A stretch of 64,000 nucleotides of DNA from Bacteroidales bacterium (GTDB lineage: Bacteria > Bacteroidota > Bacteroidia > Bacteroidales > F082). A model generated the notes under the pieces. It was not told the DNA's origin. It did not search any database and saw only the letters and a program-made list of their open reading frames with translations. The DNA is taken from positions 8,612 through 72,611 of the forward strand of contig JASBYY010000007.1 in the NCBI GenBank assembly GCA_029983675.1, in the 5' to 3' direction. The position numbers and the translations under genes are program-made. Shown here in pieces: positions 1 to 9,199 of this stretch. Position 1 is the first letter of the stretch, and every line of letters starts with the position of its first letter.

Positions 1-73
1 TTTATTTATTAGGTTAGTGAATCATGGATTTCTTGGATATAGCTCGCCATTGCAAGATGTATTATTGACCATG

Positions 74-81
74 CAAAGGTA
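74..81 (-). promoter_or_regulatory. Candidate -7 promoter box for a gene left of the window
   Basis: The minus strand reads TACCTTTG here, matching the Bacteroidota -7 consensus TAnnTTTG. No minus-strand gene inside the window lies downstream, so it would serve a gene beyond base 1. No clear -33 TTTG is found at the usual 19-21 nt spacing. The rest of bases 1-219 is AT-rich and holds nothing else I can support. Confidence 0.35.
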
Positions 82-219
82 TGCAAACTTTTTTGCAAAT
101 TTATAGCTAACTATAATAAAATCAATATAATATAAGTTTATATAAGGTTTACAAAACCTATAATTTGGGTATTCATTGGGTTTGCATCCGCAAATATAAC
201 TCCCGAAAAGGTATTTTTC

Positions 220-2013
220 TCAATACTTCGATAGAAAATCGCTGAGATTGTCGTTCGCATTGCTCATGCCAAGTTTCTTCCTCAAGCGCCACCGTGCCAC
301 TTTCACCCCATTGATGGTGATGTTGTTGATGGAGGCGATATCCTTTGTATTCATATTCAGCTTGATAAGGGCGCAAAGGCGCAGCTCGCTGAGGGTGAGG
401 CCAGGGAAATCTTTCCGCAGGTTGTCATAAAACCTTGGGTGTACTCGCAGGAAATAATAGTCGAAATTCTCGTCAGTATTGGCACTGATAACGTTGTTGA
501 GTTTTCTGACGGTTTTCGCCAAGGTGTCGGTTCTTTCCTCTTCCTTCATCTCTTCTATCGAGGCAAGCCGCTCCTTGATTTCGTTCAGCGCGTCGTTGGT
601 CTTGGTTTGAGAAAGCAGCTTCGAGACAAGTTCTTGCTTCTTGCTCTCCAACTCGTTGAACAGCATTTCCTTCTCCACTTTTTTGTCTTTCAGCACACGG
701 TTCTTTCTGGCAAGCATCACCAGCGACATGATAATGACCACCTGCAGTACAACGATGATAAAATAAGTGACAACACTTTTACGGGTCTCCTTAATGCGTT
801 CCATATCCCGCTCGTATTGTGCTTGAGCTTCTGCCTCCGCATATTGATGCTGAAGTTGCATTTGGTTCACCACCCTTACCTGCTCCTCCACATTAAAAAT
901 AATGTTGATTGTATCCAACATCGTCTGAATCTCACAGCATTTCTTATATTCTGACAGGTCAATAGATATTTTTTTCAGTTCTTCCAAAACAAGAATTTTC
1001 AGCCAGATATAAGAGGTCTCGTTGCCGCAAAAATCGAAACATTCTTCCAACATGGAAATCGCCTCATCAGACCTGCCTACCTGATGGTATGTTTTAGCCA
1101 AGCCATACATGACATTAACCACTGTTTTCACATCGCCCTTTTCCCTTATCCCGTCCAAGCAACTTTCAGTCTTATTTATCACCTTGTCATAATCCTTGTC
1201 AAGCAAAGGCAAGAGAATGAGTTCACTAACCGCCCTGATAGAATCCTGTTCCGAGACCGCCTCCAATAACGAAGCCTCAAACCATATCTTGGCCGAATTC
1301 AATTGACTCTCCCATTTGTATATCAGTCCCATATTGAAATAGACAGCGTATTTGTTGAACTCTTCGTAATCACTGTTCTCAAGTAGATTCACATACAAAG
1401 AAAGGGCTTCTGGGTAATGAACCAAAATGATTTCGGTCAAGGCTTCATGCAGTTCTATTTGATAAGCAATCCAATTGTCCTTTTGTTCTTTGTTGATAGA
1501 CTCAACTTTTTTCATGCATTCATAATACTGTGAGAACATCAAATTCGACTCATAATAGTAGTAACCCAAAGCCAAATAGATTTTTGCTCCAAGTCTTTCT
1601 GTTCTATGCGTCTTCTTCATCTGAAGATAATCTTGCTCCGCCTTCTTCAGTACTTTGAATGCTTGGTAAGGTTCCATGATTACCATAGACAGGCCTAGAA
1701 AGCAGTTCCCCATAGCCGAATAATACTTGTCCTGTTTGACAAATTCAGATTCCACGAACTCATCGATATAGGACAGGGCTTGCTGGTAGCAGCGGACACC
1801 GAACAAATAATCGATTACTTTGGCAAGGGATTCAGCCCTGTCCGCATCGTCGTTTCTGTTTTCATAAGCAAGACGCATAATGCTGTCGGGAACAATCGAT
1901 TCGGCACTTTGAGAGGAAACAAGTATTGGAGCAAAACAAGCCGTCACTGACACAAAAACGATCTTAGCACAGCACAAAAATCCGATACATCTCTTCTTTC
2001 CATAAGATTTCAT
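220..2013 (-). CDS. TPR-repeat membrane regulator with C-terminal HTH
   Basis: This 597-residue protein has an N-terminal hydrophobic export signal ending near residue 34. A long helical region with TPR-like repeats follows (about 40-390), then one membrane helix near 415-437 (VVTYFIIVVLQVVIIMSLVM). The cytoplasmic part is a coiled coil (about 440-510) and a C-terminal helix-turn-helix (about 535-590) in which LTLSELRLCALIKL and a following recognition-like helix resemble LuxR/GerE-type modules. The architecture is common in Bacteroidota as a one-protein membrane-spanning transcription regulator: a periplasmic TPR sensor linked to an intracellular DNA-binding domain. Target and signal cannot be read from the sequence. 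No partner gene is adjacent. Confidence 0.8.
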   Translation of the reverse strand: MKSYGKKRCIGFLCCAKIVFVSVTACFAPILVSSQSAESIVPDSIMRLAYENRNDDADRAESLAKVIDYLFGVRCYQQALSYIDEFVESEFVKQDKYYSAMGNCFLGLSMVIMEPYQAFKVLKKAEQDYLQMKKTHRTERLGAKIYLALGYYYYESNLMFSQYYECMKKVESINKEQKDNWIAYQIELHEALTEIILVHYPEALSLYVNLLENSDYEEFNKYAVYFNMGLIYKWESQLNSAKIWFEASLLEAVSEQDSIRAVSELILLPLLDKDYDKVINKTESCLDGIREKGDVKTVVNVMYGLAKTYHQVGRSDEAISMLEECFDFCGNETSYIWLKILVLEELKKISIDLSEYKKCCEIQTMLDTINIIFNVEEQVRVVNQMQLQHQYAEAEAQAQYERDMERIKETRKSVVTYFIIVVLQVVIIMSLVMLARKNRVLKDKKVEKEMLFNELESKKQELVSKLLSQTKTNDALNEIKERLASIEEMKEEERTDTLAKTVRKLNNVISANTDENFDYYFLRVHPRFYDNLRKDFPGLTLSELRLCALIKLNMNTKDIASINNITINGVKVARWRLRKKLGMSNANDNLSDFLSKY

Positions 2014-2142
2014 GGTGCAATATTAAAAAAAACCCTTTTATCCACAAGTCCACAAGCTATAAATTTGCATGGCAAACTGCACAAACTACTTTTTTCAACT
2101 CAATGGCTTCCTTTTTTAAACCTTGCCACCTGAATCAATAGT

Positions 2143-2175
2143 TTTTCCCGTTCATTTTAAAATTCCGTATTTTTG
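2143..2175 (+). promoter_or_regulatory. Promoter of the RNase HI gene
   Basis: A -7 box TATTTTTG (2168-2175) lies only 5 nt before the ATG. A T-rich -33 (TTTT at 2143-2146) sits 21 nt upstream of it. The same TTTGC-then-ATG arrangement recurs before several genes here and implies very short leaders. Confidence 0.6.
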
Positions 2176-2180
2176 CGTCC

Positions 2181-2807
2181 ATGGCAAAGAACAAATACTA
2201 CGTCGTTTGGCAAGGCAGGCTTCCCGGCATCTACACCGATTGGGACACTTGCTCAAATCAGGTGAAGGGCTTTCAGGGAGCGCAATTCAAAGGTTATCCC
2301 ACCCGCGAAGCGGCTGAAGCGGCTTTCCGACAATCCTACGAACAAGCCATTGCGCACCCCGATGTCATTGAGCGGCCATCCATTGCCAACGCAAGGGTGA
2401 AACCCGAAATGAACAGCCTGTCGGTTGACGCTGCTTGTAGCGGTGTGCCCGGTCCCGTAGAATACCGTGGGGTGTGGACAGCTACTGGAGAAGAAGTGTT
2501 TCGCCAAGGGCCTTTCCCCGACGGCACCAATAACATCGGCGAATTTCTCGCCATCGTGCACGGCGTGGCGTGGCTCAAGCAAAGAAAACTGAGCCTTCCC
2601 GTTTACAGCGACAGCAAGACTGCCCTCTGCTGGATACGGCAAAAAAAATGCAACACCAAACATCCCCGTTCCGCACGCAACGCTCAGCTTTTCGACTTGG
2701 TGCAACGCGCCGAAAATTGGCTGCATAACAACCGTTTCGACAACCCCGTCCTCAAATGGGAAACCGAAATATGGGGCGAAACACCCGCGGATTTCGGAAG
2801 AAAATAA
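2181..2807 (+). CDS. rnhA: Ribonuclease HI with viroplasmin-like N-terminal domain
   Basis: This 208-residue enzyme should hydrolyse the RNA strand of RNA:DNA hybrids. Residues 4-50 (YYVVWQGRLPGIYTDW and onward) match the caulimovirus VI / viroplasmin domain, which binds hybrid or double-stranded substrate in fused RNases H. Residues 78-208 form the RNase H fold. The carboxylate set is visible: D83 (SVDAAC), E121 (NIGEF), D144 (YSDSKTA) and D204 (PADFGRK). This two-domain form is usual in Bacteroidota. It is monocistronic with its own promoter. The 160 bases after it lead into the gldF promoter. Confidence 0.92.
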   Translation: MAKNKYYVVWQGRLPGIYTDWDTCSNQVKGFQGAQFKGYPTREAAEAAFRQSYEQAIAHPDVIERPSIANARVKPEMNSLSVDAACSGVPGPVEYRGVWTATGEEVFRQGPFPDGTNNIGEFLAIVHGVAWLKQRKLSLPVYSDSKTALCWIRQKKCNTKHPRSARNAQLFDLVQRAENWLHNNRFDNPVLKWETEIWGETPADFGRK

Positions 2808-2946
2808 GCTGAGATGACCCAGCAACTTACACGATGAAAAGCATTTTCTTCTCCACCTGCCCCCATCAAACCTCTATCCTTCTCTTTTCCTGACCGTTGA
2901 AAAATGTCCTTTTGCAAAACACGGTTCGGCATACGCAAAAAATTCC

Positions 2947-2954
2947 TATTTTTG
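2947..2954 (+). promoter_or_regulatory. -7 promoter box of the gldF-gldG operon
   Basis: TATTTTTG matches the Bacteroidota -7 consensus and lies 13 nt before the gldF ATG. A weak TTCG about 18 nt upstream may serve as the -33. Confidence 0.5.
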
Positions 2955-2967
2955 CCATTTATAAACT

Positions 2968-3708
2968 TTGAAGCGCATGTACGCATTGTATAAAAAAGAA
3001 ATCAGCAACTTCCTCAGTTCCCTAATCGGCATCATGGTGATTGTGGTGTTTCTGCTCATTACGGGTCTGTTTCTCTGGGTGTTTCAGAGCGACTTCAACC
3101 TGCTTGATTTTGGCTATGCCAACTTGGACAGCCTTTTCATCCTTGCGCCTTGGGTGTTCCTTTTTCTCGTCCCTGCCGTCACCATGCGCAGCTTTGCCGA
3201 AGAAAACCGCACCGGAACCATCGAGATGCTGCTCACCAAACCGCTCGGCGACTGGCAGATCATCATGGCTAAGTTTTTAGCCGGTGTCACGTTGGTCGTG
3301 CTGGCATTGGTTCCGACTTTTATCTACTATTATTCGATTTACAAACTCGGTCTTCCGCAAGGAAACCTCGATAGCGGCGGCATCTGGGGTTCCTACATCG
3401 GCTTGTTCCTGCTGAGTGCCAGTTTCGTTTCCATAGGCATATTTTGCAGTTCGGTGACGAGCAACCAGATCCTCGCTTTCATTCTGTCGGTGTTTCTGTG
3501 CGGATTCCTTTACATCGGCTTTGAATTTATCTTTTCCTTGGCTTTGTTTGGCAGCATCGACTTGTTCATACAACGCTTAGGAATGGCGGCACACTACAGC
3601 TCCGTCAGCCGTGGCGTTGTCGATACACGCGACATCCTTTATTTTCTTAGCGTGATGGTGTTGTTTCTAAGTCTTACAAAACTAGTGCTGGCAAGCCGAA
3701 AATGGTAA
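2968..3708 (+). CDS. gldF: GldF-type ABC transporter permease
   Basis: This 246-residue inner-membrane protein has about six helices. The stretch FAEENRTGTIEMLLTKPLGDW is the cytoplasmic-loop signature of ABC-2 type permeases of the GldF family. GldF works with the GldA ATPase and GldG; in flavobacteria the three support gliding, and in non-motile Bacteroidales the operon persists with an unsettled envelope role. gldG follows after 12 nt. gldA is not in the window. Identification is firm from the GldF-GldG pairing. Confidence 0.9.
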   Translation: MKRMYALYKKEISNFLSSLIGIMVIVVFLLITGLFLWVFQSDFNLLDFGYANLDSLFILAPWVFLFLVPAVTMRSFAEENRTGTIEMLLTKPLGDWQIIMAKFLAGVTLVVLALVPTFIYYYSIYKLGLPQGNLDSGGIWGSYIGLFLLSASFVSIGIFCSSVTSNQILAFILSVFLCGFLYIGFEFIFSLALFGSIDLFIQRLGMAAHYSSVSRGVVDTRDILYFLSVMVLFLSLTKLVLASRKW

Positions 3709-3720
3709 GGAGGAAATAGT

Positions 3721-5496
3721 ATGGAAAACAAAAGGAAAAATCTGAAACGGAACCAGTTGATTTCTTTCTTCATCACCTTGGTGATTATCGCCGTCGTAAA
3801 TATCATCGGCGGGTATGTGTTCACCCGTTTTGACCTGACCAGCGAAAAACGCTACACCTTGTCCGACACCTCAAAGGAAATATTGAAAGATCTGAACGAC
3901 TACGTGTATTTCAAAGTCTATCTCGAAGGCGATTTCCCTGCCGGATTCAAGAAACTGCGTCGTGAAACCAAAGAGATGCTCAATGAGTTTAGGGTGTATT
4001 CCAAATACATTGATTACGAGTTTATCAATCCGTCGGAGAGCACCGATGCCGCCGAACGAAAAGAGACCTACGACCTGCTGTATCAGTCCGGACTTAATCC
4101 CACCAATGTCTCAATACGCAACAACGACGGCACTTCGCAGCTGATCATCTGGCCCGGTGCGTTGGTAAGTTGCCACAACCAGACCGAAACCGCCATCGAT
4201 TTGTTGGAAAGCCAACAGCAGGGACAGTCCTCGGAAGCCGCCCTGAATGCCTCCATGCAAAACTTGGAGTTCAAACTGATCGATGCCGTCCGCAAGGTGA
4301 CCCACACAAAGAAAGGCAGCATTGCTTTTATCGAAGGTCATGGCGAATTAGACGAAAACGAGGTTTACGATATCACCCAGACACTCTCGAAAAACTATAA
4401 CGTCAACCGTGTCGCCATCGATGGAAAAGTTGATGTGCTGATGCGCCGCAATGAAACGGAAAACGGAGTTATGGCGCTTCCAAACTACGATGCCATCGTC
4501 ATTGCCAAACCCACACAAGCCTTCGACGAAAAGGACAAGTTCCTCATCGACCAGTACATCATGCACGGCGGCAAGGTGCTATGGCTCGTCGATCCGGTTG
4601 CCGTCACCATGGACAGCCTCACTTCGCAGGAATCGACCATTGCCACCGACCTCAACTTGAACCTTGACGACATGCTGTTCCGTTACGGCATACGCATGAA
4701 CAAGAACCTGCTTCTCGATTTGAACTGCGCCGCCCTTCCCATACGCACGGGACAGATGGCCGGACAGGCACAGCTTGAGTTTTACCGCTGGTTTTATTTC
4801 CCCTTGCTACAAGCCGCCAACAACCATCCCATGGTGCGCAACATGAATGCTATCAAAGCCGACTTTGTGAGTTCGTTGGATGCCACCACCATGATTAGCG
4901 ACATCGAACAGATTCCGCTACTCGCCACATCGAATTACACGAAGGTTTCAGGCACACCTGTGTTTGTGAGCCTGTCAATGCTCAGACAGAAACCTGACCA
5001 ACGCATGTTTCCTTCGAAAAGCCAAAACGTCGCTTATCTGCTGAAAGGCCGTTTCCCCTCGCTGTATGCCAACCGCATCACCGAAGAAATCGCCGACAGC
5101 AAAGAGATGCATTTCAAAGAAGAAAGCGATCCTACCGCCATGATTGTGGTGGCCGATGGCGACATCATCCGCAACCAGTTTAAGATCCCGGTTGGAACGC
5201 CCTTGCCTCTGGGCTACGACCAATACACACAAAACACCTATGGCAACAAGGAGTTTATCCAAAACGCAATCAGTTATCTTGTTGACGGAGAAGGCATCAT
5301 CTCGATTCGTTCACGTGAACTGAAGATACGCCTCCTCGACCCGGCAAAAAAATCGGATACCAAGATACGCACCTCTTGGCAACTTATCAACACGCTGTTG
5401 CCCATCGGAATAATTGTGGCATTGGGCATTGTCATGTCACTCATCCGAAAAAACAAATACAATAAGAAACAAGGGAACAAACCGACAAGGTATTGA
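3721..5496 (+). CDS. gldG: GldG, gliding-associated ABC transporter auxiliary protein
   Basis: This 591-residue protein has an N-terminal membrane helix (about 15-35, LISFFITLVIIAVVNIIGGY). It is followed by the family signature FTRFDLTSEKRYTLSDTSKEI and a large periplasmic ABC_transp_aux domain. A C-terminal helix near 555-575 returns to the membrane. Length and motifs fit GldG. It lies 12 nt after gldF and 19 nt before a DUF4340 gene, so the three are probably one transcript acting as one envelope complex. Confidence 0.92.
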   Translation: MENKRKNLKRNQLISFFITLVIIAVVNIIGGYVFTRFDLTSEKRYTLSDTSKEILKDLNDYVYFKVYLEGDFPAGFKKLRRETKEMLNEFRVYSKYIDYEFINPSESTDAAERKETYDLLYQSGLNPTNVSIRNNDGTSQLIIWPGALVSCHNQTETAIDLLESQQQGQSSEAALNASMQNLEFKLIDAVRKVTHTKKGSIAFIEGHGELDENEVYDITQTLSKNYNVNRVAIDGKVDVLMRRNETENGVMALPNYDAIVIAKPTQAFDEKDKFLIDQYIMHGGKVLWLVDPVAVTMDSLTSQESTIATDLNLNLDDMLFRYGIRMNKNLLLDLNCAALPIRTGQMAGQAQLEFYRWFYFPLLQAANNHPMVRNMNAIKADFVSSLDATTMISDIEQIPLLATSNYTKVSGTPVFVSLSMLRQKPDQRMFPSKSQNVAYLLKGRFPSLYANRITEEIADSKEMHFKEESDPTAMIVVADGDIIRNQFKIPVGTPLPLGYDQYTQNTYGNKEFIQNAISYLVDGEGIISIRSRELKIRLLDPAKKSDTKIRTSWQLINTLLPIGIIVALGIVMSLIRKNKYNKKQGNKPTRY

Positions 5497-5515
5497 AACA
5501 GAAACACATCATACA

Positions 5516-6625
5516 ATGAAAAGAAAAAATCATCTTTCCATCATCATCGCCATTGTGCTGATTGTCATTGCCAGTCTGCTGATTTGGAACAACCGCTACC
5601 TCACCACCCTTCGCGGCGAAAATGCTGATTTCAGGGTGTGGGACACGGCTTCGGTTACAAAAATATTCCTCGCCGACCGCTATGAACATGAGACTCTTCT
5701 TGAGCGCCAAGAGAGCGGATGGACACTGAACAGCACGCACAAGGCACATTCGAAGAAAATCGAACAGATTCTGTACACCATGAACAAGGTGCGCATCCGT
5801 ATGCCCGTTTCGGTAGCCAGCCACGACAATGTCGTGAAACAAATGGCAGGTCGGAGCACCAAGGTTGAAGTCTATCAATATGTGCCGCGCATCAATTTGT
5901 TCAATAAGGTCAGGCTATTGTATCATGAAAAAAAGACCAAGGTGTTCTACGTGGGCGAAGCCACTCAGGACAATGCCGGAACCTTTATGCTGAAAGAAGG
6001 AGCCGATAACGCCTATATTGTTTTCATCCCGGGATTCCGTGGCTTTATTTCGACCCGTTTCTCCGCCAATCCCACCGACTGGCGCGACCACACCGTCTTC
6101 CATGAATCCTTATCCGACATCCAGTCCGTCAGCCTCGAATTTGGCGATGATCCGCAACAGAGTTTCCGCATCGACAATACCGGCAAGCACCAATACAAAC
6201 TGACCCGACTGTCCGATCAACAGGATATTGCCTTTGACACGCTCAAGGTCGTCAATCTGTTGACCTCGTTCAGCGACATCCGTTTCGAGGCCTTGCTCAC
6301 CGATATTCTTCCGAAAGAACGTATCGATTCCATCGTGCAATCGCCTTTCATGCACCACCTCGTTTTGACCACGAAAGACGGCAAATCACAGGAACTCAAA
6401 ACCTTCAAAAAACGTTTTGAAGCCAGTGTCAACCAGTTCAATCCTGACGAAACAGACGAAGACACCTATCTCGACAACGACCGCTTTTACGGTCAGATCA
6501 ATGAAGGAAAAGACTTCGTGCTTCTTCAGTATTATGTTTTCGACAAGTTACTGAACGGGGTGTCCTATTATCAAGCTGGCAATCCCATTCAGTACGAGAT
6601 AGAGCATTATCAGGTTATCGAATAA
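5516..6625 (+). CDS. DUF4340-type envelope protein in the gldFG operon
   Basis: I place the start at the ATG at 5516 (MKRKNHLSIIIAIVLIVIAS), which gives 369 residues and a clean N-terminal membrane anchor; an upstream in-frame ATG lies inside gldG. The rest is a soluble domain presumably in the periplasm, with repeated beta segments such as SGWTLNSTHKAHSKKIEQIL. The pattern fits DUF4340 proteins, which commonly accompany Gld-type ABC auxiliary proteins. Function is unknown. Position suggests a partner of GldG. A strong bidirectional terminator follows at 6640-6683. Confidence 0.75.
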   Translation: MKRKNHLSIIIAIVLIVIASLLIWNNRYLTTLRGENADFRVWDTASVTKIFLADRYEHETLLERQESGWTLNSTHKAHSKKIEQILYTMNKVRIRMPVSVASHDNVVKQMAGRSTKVEVYQYVPRINLFNKVRLLYHEKKTKVFYVGEATQDNAGTFMLKEGADNAYIVFIPGFRGFISTRFSANPTDWRDHTVFHESLSDIQSVSLEFGDDPQQSFRIDNTGKHQYKLTRLSDQQDIAFDTLKVVNLLTSFSDIRFEALLTDILPKERIDSIVQSPFMHHLVLTTKDGKSQELKTFKKRFEASVNQFNPDETDEDTYLDNDRFYGQINEGKDFVLLQYYVFDKLLNGVSYYQAGNPIQYEIEHYQVIE

Positions 6626-6639
6626 GCCACGATGCCTGA

Positions 6640-6683
6640 AAACACAACAAGGCGGAGCTTCGCAGCCCCGCCTTGTTGTGTTT
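6640..6683. terminator. Bidirectional terminator between the gldFG operon and ridA
   Basis: AAACACAACAAGGCGG at 6640-6655 pairs perfectly with CCGCCTTGTTGTGTTT at 6668-6683, a 16-bp stem with a 12-nt loop. A flanks on the left and T flanks on the right let it work on both strands. The convergent gene order on either side fits. Confidence 0.85.
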
Positions 6684-6700
6684 AGGACGGTGTCCGCGCC

Positions 6701-7075
6701 TTATTTGACGGCTATCATCTCGATTTCCACCAAAGCCTTTTTGGGCAGTTCCTTTACGGCGAAAGCCGCACGCGCAGGTGGTTCCGACTTGAAATACTTG
6801 CCGTAAACGGCATTCATGTCGGCAAAATAACTCATGTCGGCCAAAAGGCAAGTCGATTTCACCACATTGTCGAATGTGCATCCTGCCTCGTTCAAGATGG
6901 CTTCAAGGTTCTTCATGCACTGTTCGGCTTGTGCTGTAATGCCTTCGGGCATGACACCAGTGGCCGGGTTGATGGGGATTTGTCCGGAGATGAAAAGCAT
7001 CCCGTTGGCCTCAATAGCTTGGCTGTAGGGGCCGATGGCTCCCGGAGCCTTTGTCGTTGCAATAGCTTTTTTCAT
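6701..7075 (-). CDS. ridA: RidA family enamine/imine deaminase
   Basis: At 124 residues this is the normal length for the YjgF/YER057c/UK114 family. The start region (KAPGAIGPYSQAIEANG), the middle (FISGQIPINPATG) and the C-terminal PPARAAF with its substrate-binding Arg and the VEIEMIA Glu are typical of true RidA. RidA hydrolyses reactive 2-aminoacrylate-type enamines released by PLP enzymes such as threonine and serine dehydratases. An Fe-S L-serine ammonia-lyase gene lies 9 kb away but is not linked. It is a single gene with its own -7 box at 7105-7112. Confidence 0.93.
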   Translation of the reverse strand: MKKAIATTKAPGAIGPYSQAIEANGMLFISGQIPINPATGVMPEGITAQAEQCMKNLEAILNEAGCTFDNVVKSTCLLADMSYFADMNAVYGKYFKSEPPARAAFAVKELPKKALVEIEMIAVK

Positions 7076-7104
7076 AGTATGTGATTTGATTTGTTTCGAA
7101 AGTC

Positions 7105-7112
7105 CAAAATTA
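7105..7112 (-). promoter_or_regulatory. -7 promoter box of ridA
   Basis: The minus strand reads TAATTTTG 30 nt before the ridA ATG and matches TAnnTTTG. Confidence 0.5.
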
Positions 7113-7163
7113 CAAAAATATGCTTTTCGCCCTATGAATTTTCATAGAAAAATAAAAAGTCCT

Positions 7164-7196
7164 TTTGACGATTTATGACAATTTTTCATACCTTTG
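7164..7196 (+). promoter_or_regulatory. Perfect Bacteroidota promoter upstream of the restriction-modification genes
   Basis: TTTG at 7164-7167 and TACCTTTG at 7189-7196 are separated by exactly 21 nt, the ideal arrangement. Transcription would start close to the ATG at 7201. That ATG opens a reading frame of only 20 codons (7201-7263), not the restriction gene. Confidence 0.75.
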
Positions 7197-7200
7197 CAGC

Positions 7201-7290
7201 ATGAAATTAAAATGTGAGAACCTCACGCCATCTGCGACAATCCGACCAAATTACGTCGGATAAGAGAAGTTTTGTGAGGGGTATAAGTAA
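7201..7290 (+). promoter_or_regulatory. Structured leader with nested inverted repeats before the restriction gene
   Basis: Between the promoter and the endonuclease frame lies a 20-codon frame (7201-7263, beginning MKLKCENLTPSATIRPN) and a folded region. TCCGAC and GTCGGA form a 6-bp stem around CAAATTAC. They sit inside a wider CCTCAC ... GTGAGG pair, and GTGAG/CTCAC gives a competing small hairpin. The peptide could be a leader or the remaining start of a gene interrupted by the restriction cassette. No database-recognisable domain. Confidence 0.45.
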
Positions 7291-7341
7291 GTTACGGAAG
7301 CACTAAGAAACTTTGCTTCGCCAGAACAATTATTTTATAAC

Positions 7342-8115
7342 TTGCAAGGTGGATACTTTGCATATGTACCAAAAGGTTCAGATGCCGAAGGACAAACTTT
7401 ACAAAGCAGAAACTCATTAATTGGACAATTTACAGAAAAATGGAGTAAAACTCTTTTTGAGCCAATTGCAAATGAATTGGGATTATTTGCAGTTAACAAT
7501 ATAGTTTGTGATGAACTTGGCTTGTCAAGACAATCAAGTGCAGACCTTGCCTTTTGTACCACAAATCAGACAAACCAAAGACCTGAAAACATTAAACTGC
7601 TTTTTGAAATTAAAATGAGTGTTGTGTCGAACTACAAGTTTACACAACCAAATAAGGTTGAATTAATTGGAGATTACAAACAACATAAAGGAAATCCTGC
7701 ATTGCTTCGTTCTGACTCAATGTTAAAAGCAATCGGAAAATCTATAAACATTCGTGTTTCTGGAATTGCTTCAACAAAAATACCAGTTGTTGTTTTGGGT
7801 AATAGCCCGATAACTGACAGCTACATTAAAAAAGTGGACTTTCTAAAAACTTCGGGCGTTATACAAGGCTTTTGGTCGTTAAATCCAAAACCAACCAATT
7901 CAGACTATGTAAAAAACACTCCCAAATTAGGTTTTCAAACTATCTTGGACAGAGAACAACTACTTAGCAATTGCAGAGACCTTGTAACTAACGATATGAA
8001 TTATTTTTCTTCAATGATTTCTAAATTGAAACTTGGAGAGATAATTCGAATTGCAAGCCAAGAAGCGACTGATATTGCTGAGGCAGAAAAATTTTTAAAC
8101 TTAATCCAAAGCTAA
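7342..8115 (+). CDS. Type II restriction endonuclease (putative), irregular start
   Basis: A 257-residue frame from a TTG codon. It is called a restriction enzyme because a beta-class DNA methyltransferase begins 1 nt after its stop and because SPADLAF-like SSADLAFCTT, with LLFEIKMS about 27 residues later, resembles a D-(x)n-E-x-K nuclease core (D near the SADLAF motif, then E and K in FEIKMS). The frame stays open upstream to a stop at 7288-7290. The 17 extra codons (VTEALRNFASPEQLFYN) look like genuine protein but contain no ATG, GTG or TTG. Either translation starts at TTG 7342 or the natural start has been lost. Composition is visibly AT-richer than flanking genes, which suggests transfer. 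Specificity is unknown. Confidence 0.65.
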   Translation: MQGGYFAYVPKGSDAEGQTLQSRNSLIGQFTEKWSKTLFEPIANELGLFAVNNIVCDELGLSRQSSADLAFCTTNQTNQRPENIKLLFEIKMSVVSNYKFTQPNKVELIGDYKQHKGNPALLRSDSMLKAIGKSINIRVSGIASTKIPVVVLGNSPITDSYIKKVDFLKTSGVIQGFWSLNPKPTNSDYVKNTPKLGFQTILDREQLLSNCRDLVTNDMNYFSSMISKLKLGEIIRIASQEATDIAEAEKFLNLIQS

Positions 8116-8116
8116 T

Positions 8117-9058
8117 ATGAAAAGACCAAAAGGAACCGAATCAAGTGCCTTCGGAACAAACGGAAGAATTAATCACGATAGTTCAAAATTTTACAACTCT
8201 ATATTATATACTGAGCTTGGGGACAAAAAAGTACTTGATAAAAACGAAAATGATTTCCCCGACAAATTAGAGAATACATTTATTCTTGGTTCTGCCGAGA
8301 ATATGAAAGAATTGCCGGATAATTCAGTTCATTTGATGATAACCTCACCGCCCTACAATGTCTCAAAAGAATATGACGAAGATTTGTCTTTAAAAGAATA
8401 TTTACAGCTTCTTGAAAATTCATTGAAAGAAACTTACAGAGTTCTCGTTAATGGTGGTCGTGCTTGTATAAATGTAGCAAATCTTGGAAGAAAACCATAT
8501 ATCCCGCTATCAGACTACATTTCTAAAATGATGATAGATATTGGTTTTAATATGCGTGGCGAAATCATTTGGAATAAAGCAACAAGCGCAAGTCCTTCAA
8601 CAGCTTGGGGTAGTTGGCAAAGTGCAGCCAACCCAATTTTGAGAGATATACACGAATATATTTTAGTTTTTTCTAAAGGAGATTATAAAAGAGAAAAAGG
8701 GATAAAAGAAAATACCATTTCAAAAGAGCAGTTTATGGAATGGACGAAATCAATATGGACAATGAAAGCAGAAAGTGCGAGAAGAATTGGACACCCTGCA
8801 CCATTTCCCGAAGAATTACCAAATAGATTAATTCAACTCTATTCATTTAAAGGCGATATTATCTTAGACCCTTTTATGGGTAGTGGAACAACAGCTGTTT
8901 CTGCTTTGAAGACGGACAGAAAGTTTGTCGGATATGACATAAGCAAAGAATATATTGACCTTGCAAAGAAAAGAATTGAATCGTTATTGAAACAAACAAA
9001 GATATCATTTAACCTGACAGTATTAGAAGAAGATCCACAAGCCGCTAACAAAGGCTAA
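8117..9058 (+). CDS. Beta-class DNA methyltransferase (N4-cytosine or N6-adenine)
   Basis: This 313-residue protein carries motif IV, TSPPY, at residues 76-80 and the SAM-binding motif I, DPFMGSGTT, near 250-258. Motif IV before motif I defines the beta class. TSPPY occurs in N4-cytosine enzymes and some N6-adenine enzymes, so the modified base is not settled. It protects the host from the nuclease encoded 1 nt upstream; the tight spacing suggests translational coupling. AT-rich composition matches its partner. About 180 bases after it hold only a dispersed-repeat fragment (near 9200-9228). Confidence 0.9.
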   Translation: MKRPKGTESSAFGTNGRINHDSSKFYNSILYTELGDKKVLDKNENDFPDKLENTFILGSAENMKELPDNSVHLMITSPPYNVSKEYDEDLSLKEYLQLLENSLKETYRVLVNGGRACINVANLGRKPYIPLSDYISKMMIDIGFNMRGEIIWNKATSASPSTAWGSWQSAANPILRDIHEYILVFSKGDYKREKGIKENTISKEQFMEWTKSIWTMKAESARRIGHPAPFPEELPNRLIQLYSFKGDIILDPFMGSGTTAVSALKTDRKFVGYDISKEYIDLAKKRIESLLKQTKISFNLTVLEEDPQAANKG

Positions 9059-9199
9059 AATCAAGCGGGCAGAAAGTGCTAATTTGAAGGCAGTACACAT
9101 CTAATAAACTTCATCGCAGATTGACAGTGAATTGCTCTGAAATGCCCTCTAGTCCTTAGCCTCAAACCGTTGCACGTCCTCGTCCATCAACTCCTTTCA

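Noticed and set aside
7201..7290. Integron attC-like recombination site upstream of the restriction genes
   Set aside because: The inverted repeats are suggestive, but the RYYYAAC and GTTRRRY end boxes are missing and no integrase or cassette array is present.
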